The notes below the pieces were generated by a model that saw only the letters and a list, made by a program, of their open reading frames with translations, did no database searches and was not told where the DNA came from. Positions 17,907 through 26,897 of a stretch of DNA of 64,000 bases are shown here, piece after piece. The position numbers and the translations under genes were made by a program. Each line of letters opens with the position of its first letter. Position 1 is the first letter of the stretch. Source of the stretch: Actibacterium sp. XHP0104 (GTDB taxonomy: Bacteria > Pseudomonadota > Alphaproteobacteria > Rhodobacterales > Rhodobacteraceae); NCBI RefSeq assembly GCF_025751515.1, contig NZ_JAOWLE010000001.1, forward strand, positions 620,001 to 684,000, given 5' to 3'.

Positions 17907-20213
17907 GTGTGTCAAATGGTGAGGCTGGCGGTGCGAAGCCCCGCGTCTAGCGCTACTTGGGAACGGCTGTCGCGGATGCGGCGGATGCGTCGTGTGCAGA
18001 ACGCGGCCACGCTGGGGCTGGTGTTTCTGGGGCCGCTCTTGGCCTTTGTGACCTTCCTGATGCTGGGGCCGCTGGACCAGGGCGCAAGCTCGACCTGGCT
18101 GCGCTCGGTGCTGCTGGCCGACACGATCTATATCCTCGTGGTGGCGGCGCTGGTCATGTATCGCATCGCGCGCATGGTGGCGGCGCGGCGGCGGCATTCG
18201 GCGGGGTCGCGACTGCACCTGCGGCTGACGGGCGTGTTTGCCTTCGTGGCGCTGATTCCAACCATCCTGGTGGCCGTTTTCGCCGTTTTAACCGTGAATA
18301 ACGGGCTTGAGGGCTGGTTTTCGGACCGAGTTCGCCAGGTCGTCGGCGCCTCGCTTAGCGCGGCCGAGACCTATGAGCGCGAACATCGCGACGACTTGGT
18401 GGCCGATGCCGAGGCCGTGGCCGGCTATCTTGACCGGGCGCGCGATGCGACGTTCTTTATGACCGATGGCGAGTTGCGCCAGCATCTGACGGCGGTGCAG
18501 GGTCAGGTTCAGCGCGGGTTGAAAGAGGCCTATATCATCGACGCCGGCACCGAGATCCGCGCCCGTGGCGAACGGTCGTACTTGTTCGACTATGAACCCC
18601 CCAGCGCCGATGATGTGATGCGCGCCAATGACGGCGAACTGGTGCTGATCGAGGATTGGGACAACAACGAATACCGCGCTCTGATCAAGCTGAACGCCTA
18701 TGTCGACCGGTTCCTGTTCATCTCGCGCGAGGTGGATGGCAACATTCTGAACCTGCTGGATGACACGCAGGAAACCGCGCAGTTCTACCAACAGCTCGAA
18801 TCCGATCGCGGGCGGCTGCTGTTCGAGTTCGGCATTCTCTATATCGGCTTTGCGCTGATCCTGATCCTGGCCGCGATCTGGCTGGGCATGTGGTTCGCTG
18901 AACGCCTGTCGCGCCCGGTGGGCCGTCTGGCCGGCGCGGCCCAGCGTGTTGGCGCGGGCGATCTGGATGTGCGCGTGGTCGAGGAAAAGGGCGACGACGA
19001 GATTGCAATGCTGGGGCGGCTCTTTAACCAGATGACCCGGCAGCTCAAGGGGCAGCGCGACGCGCTGGTCGAGAACACGCGCCAGATCGAGCGCCGCCGC
19101 CGGCTGTTCGATTCCGTGCTGTCCTCGGTGACGGCGGGGGTGATCGGGCTGGATGCGCAGGGGCATGTGGAATTCCTGAACCGCTCGGCCATCCGCCTGT
19201 TGGATGTGGACGAGGAAACCGGCCATGACCTGCCGCTGTGCGCTGTGGTGCCTGAATATGCGGGGCTGTTCGACAAGCTGCGCGAAAAGGGATCGGAATC
19301 CGCGCAGGACGAGGTCAAGCTGCTGCGGCGGGGCAAGCTGGAAAACCTGCTGGTGCGCATGGCCGTGCGCCGCCGCACAGATGGTCAGCTCGAGGGCTAT
19401 GTGGTGGCCTTTGACGATGTGACCGATCTGGTGACCGCACAGCGCATGGCGGCCTGGGGCGACGTGGCGCGGCGCATCGCGCATGAGATCAAGAACCCGC
19501 TGACGCCGATCCAGTTGTCGGCCGAGCGGATCAAGCGCAAGTTCCGCAATGATCTTGAGGCCGAGAAAGCCGCCGACCTGGAGCAGCTGACCGAGGTTAT
19601 CGTGCGGCAAACCAATGACTTGCGGCGCATTGTTGATGAGTTCTCGAAATTCGCCCGTATGCCCGAGCCCGACCGCCGGCAGGTCGACCTGGCGGCGCTG
19701 GTGCGCGATGCGGTGCTGTTGCAGGAAAGCGGCCAGCCCGATGTGCGCTTTGTACGCGATCTGCCCGAGGGCTCGGTGCTGGCGGAGCTGGACGCGACCA
19801 TGATCAGCCAGGCCCTGACGAACCTGATCAAGAATGCTGGCGAAGCTATTGAAACACTGTCTGAAAACGGGCTTCCGGATGGGTTTGTTCCCGAGATCCG
19901 CATCGCCATGAGCCACGAGGACGGGCGCGCGCTAATCTCCATTGCCGATAATGGCATCGGCTTGCCCGAAGACCGCGCCCGCCTGTTCGAGCCCTATGTC
20001 ACGACGCGTGAAAAGGGCACCGGGCTGGGCCTGCCTATCGTCAAGAAGATCATCGAGGAACATGGCGGCACGCTGGCCCTGCTGGACGCGCCCCTGTTCG
20101 ACGGCAACGCGCATCATGGCGCGATGGCCGAAATTCATTTGCCGGTTTTCCACGCCTTGGACGAAGGCGCGGGGAACGGTGTTCAAGATGCTGCCGAAAA
20201 GGCAGCCGAGTAG
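17907..20213 (+). CDS. ntrY: Nitrogen/redox sensor kinase NtrY
   Basis: A 768-residue membrane histidine kinase. Two membrane helices lie near residues 35-90, a third at about 105-130, and an extracytoplasmic sensor region runs to about 300. A further helix (FGILYIGFALILILAAIWLG) follows, then HAMP, PAS and kinase domains. The H-box is ARRIAHEIKNPLTPIQLSAE, and the ATPase part contains NLIKNAGEAI and GTGLGLPIV. NtrY phosphorylates NtrX and is linked to nitrogen and, in some species, to redox and envelope control. The exact start among nearby ATG/GTG codons is uncertain. Confidence 0.94.
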   Translation: MCQMVRLAVRSPASSATWERLSRMRRMRRVQNAATLGLVFLGPLLAFVTFLMLGPLDQGASSTWLRSVLLADTIYILVVAALVMYRIARMVAARRRHSAGSRLHLRLTGVFAFVALIPTILVAVFAVLTVNNGLEGWFSDRVRQVVGASLSAAETYEREHRDDLVADAEAVAGYLDRARDATFFMTDGELRQHLTAVQGQVQRGLKEAYIIDAGTEIRARGERSYLFDYEPPSADDVMRANDGELVLIEDWDNNEYRALIKLNAYVDRFLFISREVDGNILNLLDDTQETAQFYQQLESDRGRLLFEFGILYIGFALILILAAIWLGMWFAERLSRPVGRLAGAAQRVGAGDLDVRVVEEKGDDEIAMLGRLFNQMTRQLKGQRDALVENTRQIERRRRLFDSVLSSVTAGVIGLDAQGHVEFLNRSAIRLLDVDEETGHDLPLCAVVPEYAGLFDKLREKGSESAQDEVKLLRRGKLENLLVRMAVRRRTDGQLEGYVVAFDDVTDLVTAQRMAAWGDVARRIAHEIKNPLTPIQLSAERIKRKFRNDLEAEKAADLEQLTEVIVRQTNDLRRIVDEFSKFARMPEPDRRQVDLAALVRDAVLLQESGQPDVRFVRDLPEGSVLAELDATMISQALTNLIKNAGEAIETLSENGLPDGFVPEIRIAMSHEDGRALISIADNGIGLPEDRARLFEPYVTTREKGTGLGLPIVKKIIEEHGGTLALLDAPLFDGNAHHGAMAEIHLPVFHALDEGAGNGVQDAAEKAAE

Positions 20214-20231
20214 AGCATAAGAGGTACTGGT

Positions 20232-21641
20232 ATGGGCGATATCCTGATCACCGATGACGAGCGCGACATCCGCGAACTGATTTCGGACATCCTTAAGGAC
20301 GAGGGTTATTCCACGCGTCTGGCGGCCAATTCCGACGAGTGTATGAAGGCCATCAACGAGGAACCCCCGGCGCTGATGATCCTGGATATCTGGCTGAAAG
20401 ACAGCCGAATGGACGGCATCGACATCCTGTCGACGGTCAAGCGCGACAATCCCGATATTCCGATCGTCATCATCTCGGGGCATGGCAATATCGAGATCGC
20501 GGTCGCGGCGATCAAGCAGGGCGCCTATGACTTTATCGAAAAGCCGTTCAACATCGACCAGCTGCTGGTGGTGATCCGCCGCGCGATGGAAACCTCGCGC
20601 CTGCGCCGCGAAAACCAGGAGCTCAAGCGCCGCGATGTGACCTCGTCCGACATGGTCGGGTCGAGCGCCGCGTTCAAGGCGCTGAAATCGCAGCTGGACA
20701 AGGTGACAAAATCGAACGGCCGGGTGATGCTGACCGGCCCAGCGGGCAGCGGCAAAGAGGTCGCCGCGCGTTACATCCACGCCCATTCCAACCGGTCGGC
20801 CGCGCCGTTTGTCACGGTCAATTCGGCCTCGATCGAGCCCGAGCGCATGGAAGAGGTGCTGTTCGGCCGCGAAACCGCCGAACGCGGGGTCGAGCCGGGC
20901 CTGCTGGAACAGGCCCATGGCGGGGTTCTGTATTTCGACGAGGTGGCCGACATGCCGCTGGGCACGCAGTCAAAGATCTTGCGCGTGCTGGTCGATCAGC
21001 AGTTCCAGCGCGTCGGCGGCACATCGAATGTGCGGGTCGACCTGCGGGTGATATCTTCGACCAACCGCGATTTGCAGACCGAGATCGAAGTCGGCAATTT
21101 CCGCCAGGAACTGTATCACCGGCTGAACGTGGTGCCGATCGGGGTGCCGGCGCTGGACGAGCGGCGCGAGGATATCCCCGAGCTGGCGCTGCATTTCATC
21201 GCCGAGTTCAACCGCGGGCAGGGGCTGCCGCAGCGCGATCTCAGCGACGAGGCGCAGGCCCTGCTGCAAACCATGCAATGGCCGGGCAATGTGCGGCAGC
21301 TTAAGAACGTGATCGAACGGGTGCTGATCCTGGGCGACGGCACCGGCCCGATCGAGGCACGCGAGCTGCCCGGCCCGGTCGATGCGCCGGTGGAAGACGG
21401 GCGGCTGGTGCTGTCGGGGGCGCTGGCGACGCTGCCCCTGCGCGAGGCGCGCGAGCTGTTCGAGCGCGAATATCTGCTGACCCAGATCAACCGGTTTGGC
21501 GGCAATATCAGCCGCACCGCGAATTTCGTCGGCATGGAGCGTTCGGCCCTGCACCGCAAGCTGAAATCGCTGGGTGTGGTGACCAGCACCAAGGCCGGCG
21601 CGCGCGTCGCCCATGTGGAAAGCGAGGCCGAGGCTGATTGA
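20232..21641 (+). CDS. ntrX: Response regulator NtrX lacking GAFTGA
   Basis: A 469-residue partner of NtrY: receiver domain with Asp52, AAA+ domain with an altered Walker A (GPAGSGKE, 169-176) and VLYFDEV Walker B, and a Fis-type helix-turn-helix (NISRTANFVGMERSALHRKL). Where sigma-54 activators have LFG...GAFTGA this protein reads LFGRETAERGVEPG, so the sigma-54 contact is absent. It starts 19 bases after ntrY and so is in the same transcript. It is followed by trkA after 55 bases. Confidence 0.95.
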   Translation: MGDILITDDERDIRELISDILKDEGYSTRLAANSDECMKAINEEPPALMILDIWLKDSRMDGIDILSTVKRDNPDIPIVIISGHGNIEIAVAAIKQGAYDFIEKPFNIDQLLVVIRRAMETSRLRRENQELKRRDVTSSDMVGSSAAFKALKSQLDKVTKSNGRVMLTGPAGSGKEVAARYIHAHSNRSAAPFVTVNSASIEPERMEEVLFGRETAERGVEPGLLEQAHGGVLYFDEVADMPLGTQSKILRVLVDQQFQRVGGTSNVRVDLRVISSTNRDLQTEIEVGNFRQELYHRLNVVPIGVPALDERREDIPELALHFIAEFNRGQGLPQRDLSDEAQALLQTMQWPGNVRQLKNVIERVLILGDGTGPIEARELPGPVDAPVEDGRLVLSGALATLPLREARELFEREYLLTQINRFGGNISRTANFVGMERSALHRKLKSLGVVTSTKAGARVAHVESEAEAD

Positions 21642-21696
21642 CCGCCCCGGCGGCATCTGCCAAGGATGAGGCAATTTTTGCAGCCGGGGACCGGGA

Positions 21697-23073
21697 ATGA
21701 AGGTCATCATCTGTGGCGCGGGTCAGGTCGGTTGGCAGATTGCGCGCCATCTTGCCAATGAAAAGAACGACGTGACCATCGTCGACAGCAATGCCGACCT
21801 GGTGCGCCGGGCGACGGATACGCTGGATGTGCAGGGGGTGGCGGGGTTCGCGTCCTATCCCGATATTCTTGAACGCGCCGGGGCGCGTGACGCCGACATG
21901 GTGATTGCCGCAACCTATTCGGACGAGGTCAACATGGTGACCTGCCAGGTGGCGCATTCGATCTTTGCGGTGCCGCGCAAGATCGCGCGGCTGAGGGCGC
22001 AAAGCTATCTGACGGCGATCTATTCCGACCTCTACCGCCGCGATCACATGCCGATCGACGTGGTGATCAGCCCCGAACTGGAGGTGGCCGAGGCCGCGTT
22101 ACAGCGGCTGGACGTGCCGGCGGCCTTTGACACCGAAAGCTTTCTGGAAGGCCAGGCACAGCTATTGGGTATCCTGCTTGATCCCGACTGCCCGGTTACC
22201 AACACGCCACTGCGGCAGCTGACCGATCTGTTCTCGACCCTGCGCGCCACAGTGGTGGGGGTGCGCCGTGAGGGCACGCTGTTTGCGCCCGAGCCGCGCG
22301 ATCAGTTGTTTGCCGGCGATCAGGTCTATGTCATCTCGCATATCGACGACGTGAACCGCACGTTGGAAATCTTTGGCAAGCCCACGCGCAAGCAGGAACG
22401 GGTGGTCATCATCGGGGGCGGCAATGTCGGCCTGGTGGTGGCGCAGGCGCTGGAAAAGCGCGCCGACCGGGTGCGTGCCAAGGTGATTGAAAAGAACCGC
22501 GCCAATGCCGAGCGCGCCGCCGACGCGCTGGAACGCACGATCGTGCTGCATGGCGATGGCATGGACATGGCGCTGCTGGCCGAGGCCTCGATCGACCGGG
22601 CCGATGCGGTTCTGGCGGTGACCGATGACGACAAGACCAACCTGCTGGCGGCTGTGCGGGCAAAGGCCGCGGGTTGTCACATGGCGATCAGCCTGGTGAA
22701 CGATCCGTCGCTGGTGCCGATGATGGGGCCCTTGGATATCGACGCGCATATCAACCCCCGCGCCACCACGGTCAGCTCGATCCTGCGGCATATCCGGCAT
22801 GGCCGGGTGCGCGGCGTCTATTCGGTGGGCGATGCCGAGGGCGAGGTGATCGAGGCGCAGGTTCTGTCGACCTCGCCGATCGCCGGCCGGCTGATCCGCG
22901 ATATCGAGTTTCCGCAAGGGGTGCTGGTGGGGGCCGTGCAGAAAAGCGGCAAGATCCTGCGGCCCACGGGCGGCACCCGTATCGACGAGGGCGATGTGGT
23001 GGTGATGTTCTGCCTGTCGGCCGATGTTCCCGAAGTCGAGCGCCTGTTGCAGGTCTCGATCGATTTCTTCTGA
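21697..23073 (+). CDS. trkA: Trk K+ uptake regulatory protein TrkA
   Basis: A 458-residue peripheral membrane protein that binds NAD(H)/ATP and gates the TrkH channel. It contains two tandem RCK units: the first Rossmann motif GAGQVGWQIARHL near residue 5, the second GGGNVGLVVAQAL near residue 235, each followed by a TrkA-C domain. It lies directly upstream of trkH (9-base gap), so the pair is an operon. In Rhodobacter this pair follows ntrYX. Confidence 0.96.
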   Translation: MKVIICGAGQVGWQIARHLANEKNDVTIVDSNADLVRRATDTLDVQGVAGFASYPDILERAGARDADMVIAATYSDEVNMVTCQVAHSIFAVPRKIARLRAQSYLTAIYSDLYRRDHMPIDVVISPELEVAEAALQRLDVPAAFDTESFLEGQAQLLGILLDPDCPVTNTPLRQLTDLFSTLRATVVGVRREGTLFAPEPRDQLFAGDQVYVISHIDDVNRTLEIFGKPTRKQERVVIIGGGNVGLVVAQALEKRADRVRAKVIEKNRANAERAADALERTIVLHGDGMDMALLAEASIDRADAVLAVTDDDKTNLLAAVRAKAAGCHMAISLVNDPSLVPMMGPLDIDAHINPRATTVSSILRHIRHGRVRGVYSVGDAEGEVIEAQVLSTSPIAGRLIRDIEFPQGVLVGAVQKSGKILRPTGGTRIDEGDVVVMFCLSADVPEVERLLQVSIDFF

Positions 23074-23082
23074 TCCCGGCTG

Positions 23083-24600
23083 ATGCGCGCCCTGCTCAAT
23101 GTTCCACTGATGGTCATCCTTACGGGGGTGGGGGCGCTGGCGATGCTGTTGCCGGCGGTGCATGCGCTGCTGATCAACGATCACTCGACGGGGCGGGCGT
23201 TCTTTTACTCGTTCATCCTGTTCAGCCTGCTGAACGCGATGATCGCGATTGCCACCTATCACGGCCGGTCGCGCAACCTGGCGCGCAGCCATCTGACGGC
23301 GCTGCCGGCGACCTTTGCCGGGCTGCCGCTGCTCTTGGCGGTGCCGGTGGTGCTGGCGGTGCCCGATACCAGCTTTCTCAACGCCTATTTCGAGATGGTC
23401 TCCAGCCTGACCACCACCGGGGCCACCGTGTTCGAACTGCCCGAGCGGCTGCCGCCCTCGGTGCATCTGTGGCGCGCGCTGGTGGGCTGGATGGGCGGTT
23501 TCTTTGTCTGGGTGACGGCGATCGCGATTCTGGCGCCGCTGAACCTGGGCGGGTTCGAGGTGCTGTCGACCGACACGATCGGGCGCGGCGCGCGCAGTGA
23601 TGAACATAACGTGCGCACGGTCGATCCGCGCGAGCGCCTGATGCGTTACGCGCTGGAGCTGCTGCCGGTCTATACCGGGCTGACCGCGCTGTTGTGGCTG
23701 TTGCTGATCATCGCCGGCGATCCGGGGCTGGTGGCTATCACACATGCGATGTCGACCCTGGCCACCAGCGGCATTTCCGCCGTCGGCGGGATGGAGGGCG
23801 CGGCCTCGGGCGTGGTGGGCGAGATGTGCATCTTTGTCTTCTTTATCTTCGCCCTGTCGCGCCAGACATTTGCCCGCGACACCCTGGCACGCCGCGTGGG
23901 CAAGATCCGCCGCGACCCCGAATTCCTGGCCGGGATGATCTGCGTGGTGAGCGTGCCGGCATTCTTGTTCCTGCGGCACTGGATCGGCGCGATCGAGGTG
24001 GGCGACGAACAAGAGGTCGTCAGCGCGCTGGGGGCGCTGTGGGGGGCGGTGTTCTCGGTGTTGTCCTTCCTGACGACCACGGGCTTTGCCTCGCTTGACT
24101 GGGATCAGGCGCATGCCTGGTCGGGCCTGCCGACGCCGGGGCTGATCCTGCTGGGGCTGGCGCTGATCGGCGGCGGGGTGGCGACCACGGCGGGAGGGGT
24201 CAAGCTGTTGCGGGTTTACGCGCTTTATAAACATGGCCTGCGCGAGATGGACAAGCTGGTGCACCCGTCTTCGGTCGGTGGCTCGGGCGCCATCGCGCGC
24301 CATATCCGCCGGCAGGGCGCGCATGTGGCCTGGGTATTCTTCATGCTGTTCGCGCTGTCGATCGCCCTGGTCATGAGCGCGCTGGCGCTGACCGGGCTGA
24401 GTTTCGAGGATTGCACCATCCTGACCGTTGCCGCGCTGTCTACGACCGGGCCTTTGGCCGATGTCGCGGGCGAGGCCCCGGTGCAATATGCCACGCTGTC
24501 CGAGGCGGCAAAGATGATCCTGGCAGGGGCGATGGTGTTGGGACGGTTGGAAACTTTGGCCATCATCGCGCTGATGAACCCGGAATTCTGGCGCCAGTGA
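23083..24600 (+). CDS. trkH: Trk K+ uptake channel TrkH
   Basis: A 505-residue K+ channel subunit of the TrkH/KtrB family with about ten membrane helices. Selectivity-filter repeats can be seen as SSLTTTGATVFE, STLATSGISAVGG, SFLTTTGFASLDW and AALSTTGPLAD. It is paired with TrkA immediately upstream. Annotators often call this family a potassium transporter. The hfq gene follows after 139 bases. Confidence 0.96.
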   Translation: MRALLNVPLMVILTGVGALAMLLPAVHALLINDHSTGRAFFYSFILFSLLNAMIAIATYHGRSRNLARSHLTALPATFAGLPLLLAVPVVLAVPDTSFLNAYFEMVSSLTTTGATVFELPERLPPSVHLWRALVGWMGGFFVWVTAIAILAPLNLGGFEVLSTDTIGRGARSDEHNVRTVDPRERLMRYALELLPVYTGLTALLWLLLIIAGDPGLVAITHAMSTLATSGISAVGGMEGAASGVVGEMCIFVFFIFALSRQTFARDTLARRVGKIRRDPEFLAGMICVVSVPAFLFLRHWIGAIEVGDEQEVVSALGALWGAVFSVLSFLTTTGFASLDWDQAHAWSGLPTPGLILLGLALIGGGVATTAGGVKLLRVYALYKHGLREMDKLVHPSSVGGSGAIARHIRRQGAHVAWVFFMLFALSIALVMSALALTGLSFEDCTILTVAALSTTGPLADVAGEAPVQYATLSEAAKMILAGAMVLGRLETLAIIALMNPEFWRQ

Positions 24601-24739
24601 TGGCACCGAAACATCACATCGGGAACATGCCTGATATTTGGGCTGGAAACTCGCGCGGCGGCGCTCCATACTCCGGCCATCAACGCGTATGATTGCCCCT
24701 CCTTTTTGGGGCCAAACATGAAAAAAGGCAAGAAAAACA

Positions 24740-24973
24740 ATGGCTGCCGACAAACAGAACCTTCAGGACGCCTTTCTTAACCACGTCCGTAAAACCAAGG
24801 TTCCGGTCACGATTTTCCTGATCAACGGGGTGAAACTCCAGGGTGTCATCACCTGGTTCGACAATTTTTGCGTGCTGCTGCGCCGGGATGGCCAGTCGCA
24901 GCTTGTCTACAAGCATGCGATTTCGACCATCATGCCGGCCCAGCCCGTCAATCTTTATGATGGCGAGGACTGA
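24740..24973 (+). CDS. hfq: RNA chaperone Hfq
   Basis: A 77-residue Sm-like protein that forms a hexamer and pairs small RNAs with mRNAs. The Sm1 motif ([20 protein letters not shown]) and Sm2 motif ([14 protein letters not shown]) are intact. Like other alphaproteobacterial Hfq it lacks the long C-terminal tail of enteric Hfq. AGGCAAG-type purines lie before the ATG. It is followed by hflX, the usual pair. Confidence 0.97.
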   Translation: MAADKQNLQDAFLNHVRKTKVPVTIFLINGVKLQGVITWFDNFCVLLRRDGQSQLVYKHAISTIMPAQPVNLYDGED

Positions 24974-25002
24974 TCACGTCTGACGTAGATCTTGCCCCCG
25001 GC

Positions 25003-26256
25003 GTGACCCGCGCCTGGGTGCTGCATCCCGATATTACCTCTGACCGCGCGCGCCGACCGGCGAAACCCGCGCTGGCCGAGGCCGTCGCGCTGGCCGCGGC
25101 GCTGCCCGCGATCGAGGTCGTGGGTTCTCAAATTGTGCCCCTGCCCAAGCTGCGGGCGGGCTGGCTGTTTGGCTCTGGCAAGATCGAAGAGCTGAAAGAG
25201 CGGTTCAAGGCCGCCGAGGTCGAACTGGTGCTGATCGACGGGTCGGTCACGCCGGTGCAACAGCGCAACCTGGAAAAGGCTTGGGGCGTCAAGCTGCTGG
25301 ACCGGACCGGGCTGATCCTTGAGATCTTTGCCGACCGCGCCCGCACCCGCGAGGGTGTGTTGCAGGTTGATCTTGCGGCGCTCAGCTATCAGCGCACCCG
25401 CCTGGTGCGGGCCTGGACCCACCTGGAACGTCAGCGCGGCGGGCTGGGTTTTGTGGGTGGCCCCGGTGAGACCCAGATCGAGGCCGACCGTCGCGCCATC
25501 GACGAACAGATCACCCGGCTGCGGCGGCAGTTGGCCAAGGTGGTCAAGACCCGCGAACTGCACCGCGCCTCGCGCGACAAGGTGCCGTTTCCGGTCGTGG
25601 CGCTGGTGGGCTATACCAACGCGGGCAAGTCGACGCTGTTCAACCGGCTGACCGGGGCGGATGTGTTCGCCAAGGACATGCTGTTCGCCACGCTCGACCC
25701 GACGATGCGCGCGGTCGAACTGCCTTCGGGGCGCAAGGTGATCCTGTCGGATACGGTGGGGTTCATCTCCAGCCTGCCGACCCAGCTGGTGGCCGCGTTC
25801 CGCGCCACGCTGGAAGAGGTGCTGTCGGCCGACCTGATCCTGCATGTGCGCGACGTGGCCCATCCGGATACTGACGCGCAGGCCCGCGATGTCGAGACCA
25901 TCCTGCGCGAGCTGGGTGTGGGCCGCGATACAAGGCAGTTCGAGGTCTGGAACAAGATCGACCTGCTGGATGCCGATCACCGCGAGGCGATGCAGGCCAA
26001 GGCGGGCCGAGAGGACGAGATCTTTGCCATCTCGGCGATCACCGGCGAGGGCCTGGACGAGCTGTTGGCGGCGGTGTCAGGGACGCTGGACGAGGAAAGG
26101 TTCACGCGTGAGCTGATCCTGTCTTATGCCGATGGGCGCAAACGCGCCTGGCTGTATGAACAGGGTGTCGTCACCGATGAGCGCCAGGACGAGGACGGCT
26201 ATCACCTGAATGTCACGATGACCGCACGGCAGGAAAAGCGTTACCGCGAGCTGTGA
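25003..26256 (+). CDS. hflX: GTPase HflX
   Basis: A 417-residue ribosome-associated GTPase that splits stalled 70S ribosomes, notably after heat stress. The N-terminal HflX domain contains LRAGWLFGSGKIEELK. A helical linker with GGLGFVGGPGETQIEADRR follows, then the G domain (G1 GYTNAGKST, G3 DTVGFI, G4 NKID). The start is uncertain: no ATG exists, GTG at 25003 is used here, the frame stays open across the hfq stop, and no good ribosome site precedes the GTG. It overlaps the convergent DUF1638 gene by 16 bases. Confidence 0.93.
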   Translation: MTRAWVLHPDITSDRARRPAKPALAEAVALAAALPAIEVVGSQIVPLPKLRAGWLFGSGKIEELKERFKAAEVELVLIDGSVTPVQQRNLEKAWGVKLLDRTGLILEIFADRARTREGVLQVDLAALSYQRTRLVRAWTHLERQRGGLGFVGGPGETQIEADRRAIDEQITRLRRQLAKVVKTRELHRASRDKVPFPVVALVGYTNAGKSTLFNRLTGADVFAKDMLFATLDPTMRAVELPSGRKVILSDTVGFISSLPTQLVAAFRATLEEVLSADLILHVRDVAHPDTDAQARDVETILRELGVGRDTRQFEVWNKIDLLDADHREAMQAKAGREDEIFAISAITGEGLDELLAAVSGTLDEERFTRELILSYADGRKRAWLYEQGVVTDERQDEDGYHLNVTMTARQEKRYREL

Positions 26257-26882
26257 TCAGTAAGGGCGCTGCCCAGGTCGCCATAGCCGGTCAGACGGCG
26301 TTCATACTCTAACCCCAGCCGCGCGGCGCAGTCGCGGGCGCGGCTGTCCAGGTCGGGGTCATCGGTCTGGGCCAGGTAAACCAGCCGGTCGTAATAGCGG
26401 AAATAGCTGGGCAGCAGCTCGGGATACCGATCAAGGCCCAGCGGTTTCCAGACAAAGCTGTCGAATTGCTTGACCAGGAAATCGGTCAGGTAGAACGCCG
26501 TGCCCTCGCCATGCTCGGCAAAGCTGTCGACGCCCTCGAAAAACGCATAGCAATGCGGGCCCGGCATCATCTCGACGCCCAGCCGTTCGCAGGCCGCCTG
26601 CAACAGGCCGCCGGTGCCGCAATCGGCATAGACGACAAAGATCTGGTCAAAGTCGTCGCGGTGCCGCAGCACGGCCTGTTCGACGGCGGGGGTGATCTTT
26701 TCGGGTGTGTTGTGCAGGATCGCGGGCAGGCAGGTCAGGCTGAGGTGATCCCAGCCATTGGCCCGGATCAGCGCCAGAATCTCATGCGCCAGCGCCCCGC
26801 AGGCCAAAAGCAGCACCCGCGCCTTTTGCGGCGCGGGCAGCTTCAGCCCCTCGTGGGTCAGCTTGGTGTCATCGAGATCCAT
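26241..26882 (-). CDS. DUF1638 protein of a corrinoid methyltransferase cluster
   Basis: A 213-residue cytoplasmic protein of DUF1638, a family that often sits beside corrinoid methyltransferase genes in bacteria and methanogens; its activity is unknown. Candidate ligand residues include Cys28, Cys51, His57, Cys88 (YADCGTGG), Cys98, His110 and Cys111. Several sit in short conserved-looking motifs (ACGALAHE, LPAILHNTPEKI), which suggests metal or cofactor binding. It follows the corrinoid protein gene with a 15-base gap and the same strand, so the two are probably cotranscribed. Confidence 0.85.
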   Translation of the reverse strand: MDLDDTKLTHEGLKLPAPQKARVLLLACGALAHEILALIRANGWDHLSLTCLPAILHNTPEKITPAVEQAVLRHRDDFDQIFVVYADCGTGGLLQAACERLGVEMMPGPHCYAFFEGVDSFAEHGEGTAFYLTDFLVKQFDSFVWKPLGLDRYPELLPSYFRYYDRLVYLAQTDDPDLDSRARDCAARLGLEYERRLTGYGDLGSALTDHSSR

Positions 26883-26897
26883 GGCGCGGCGCGGGCC

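Noticed and set aside
18288-19916. 542-codon frame opposite ntrY
   Set aside because: Shadow of ntrY, low-complexity composition.
24670-24720. GCCCC...GGGGC hairpin before hfq
   Set aside because: No T-run on either useful side; it could be leader structure but is not supported as a terminator.
22162-24753. 863-codon open frame on the minus strand across trkA-trkH
   Set aside because: It is antisense to two clear genes; the translation is rich in His, Arg, Gln and Gly without any fold, as expected for high-GC shadow frames.
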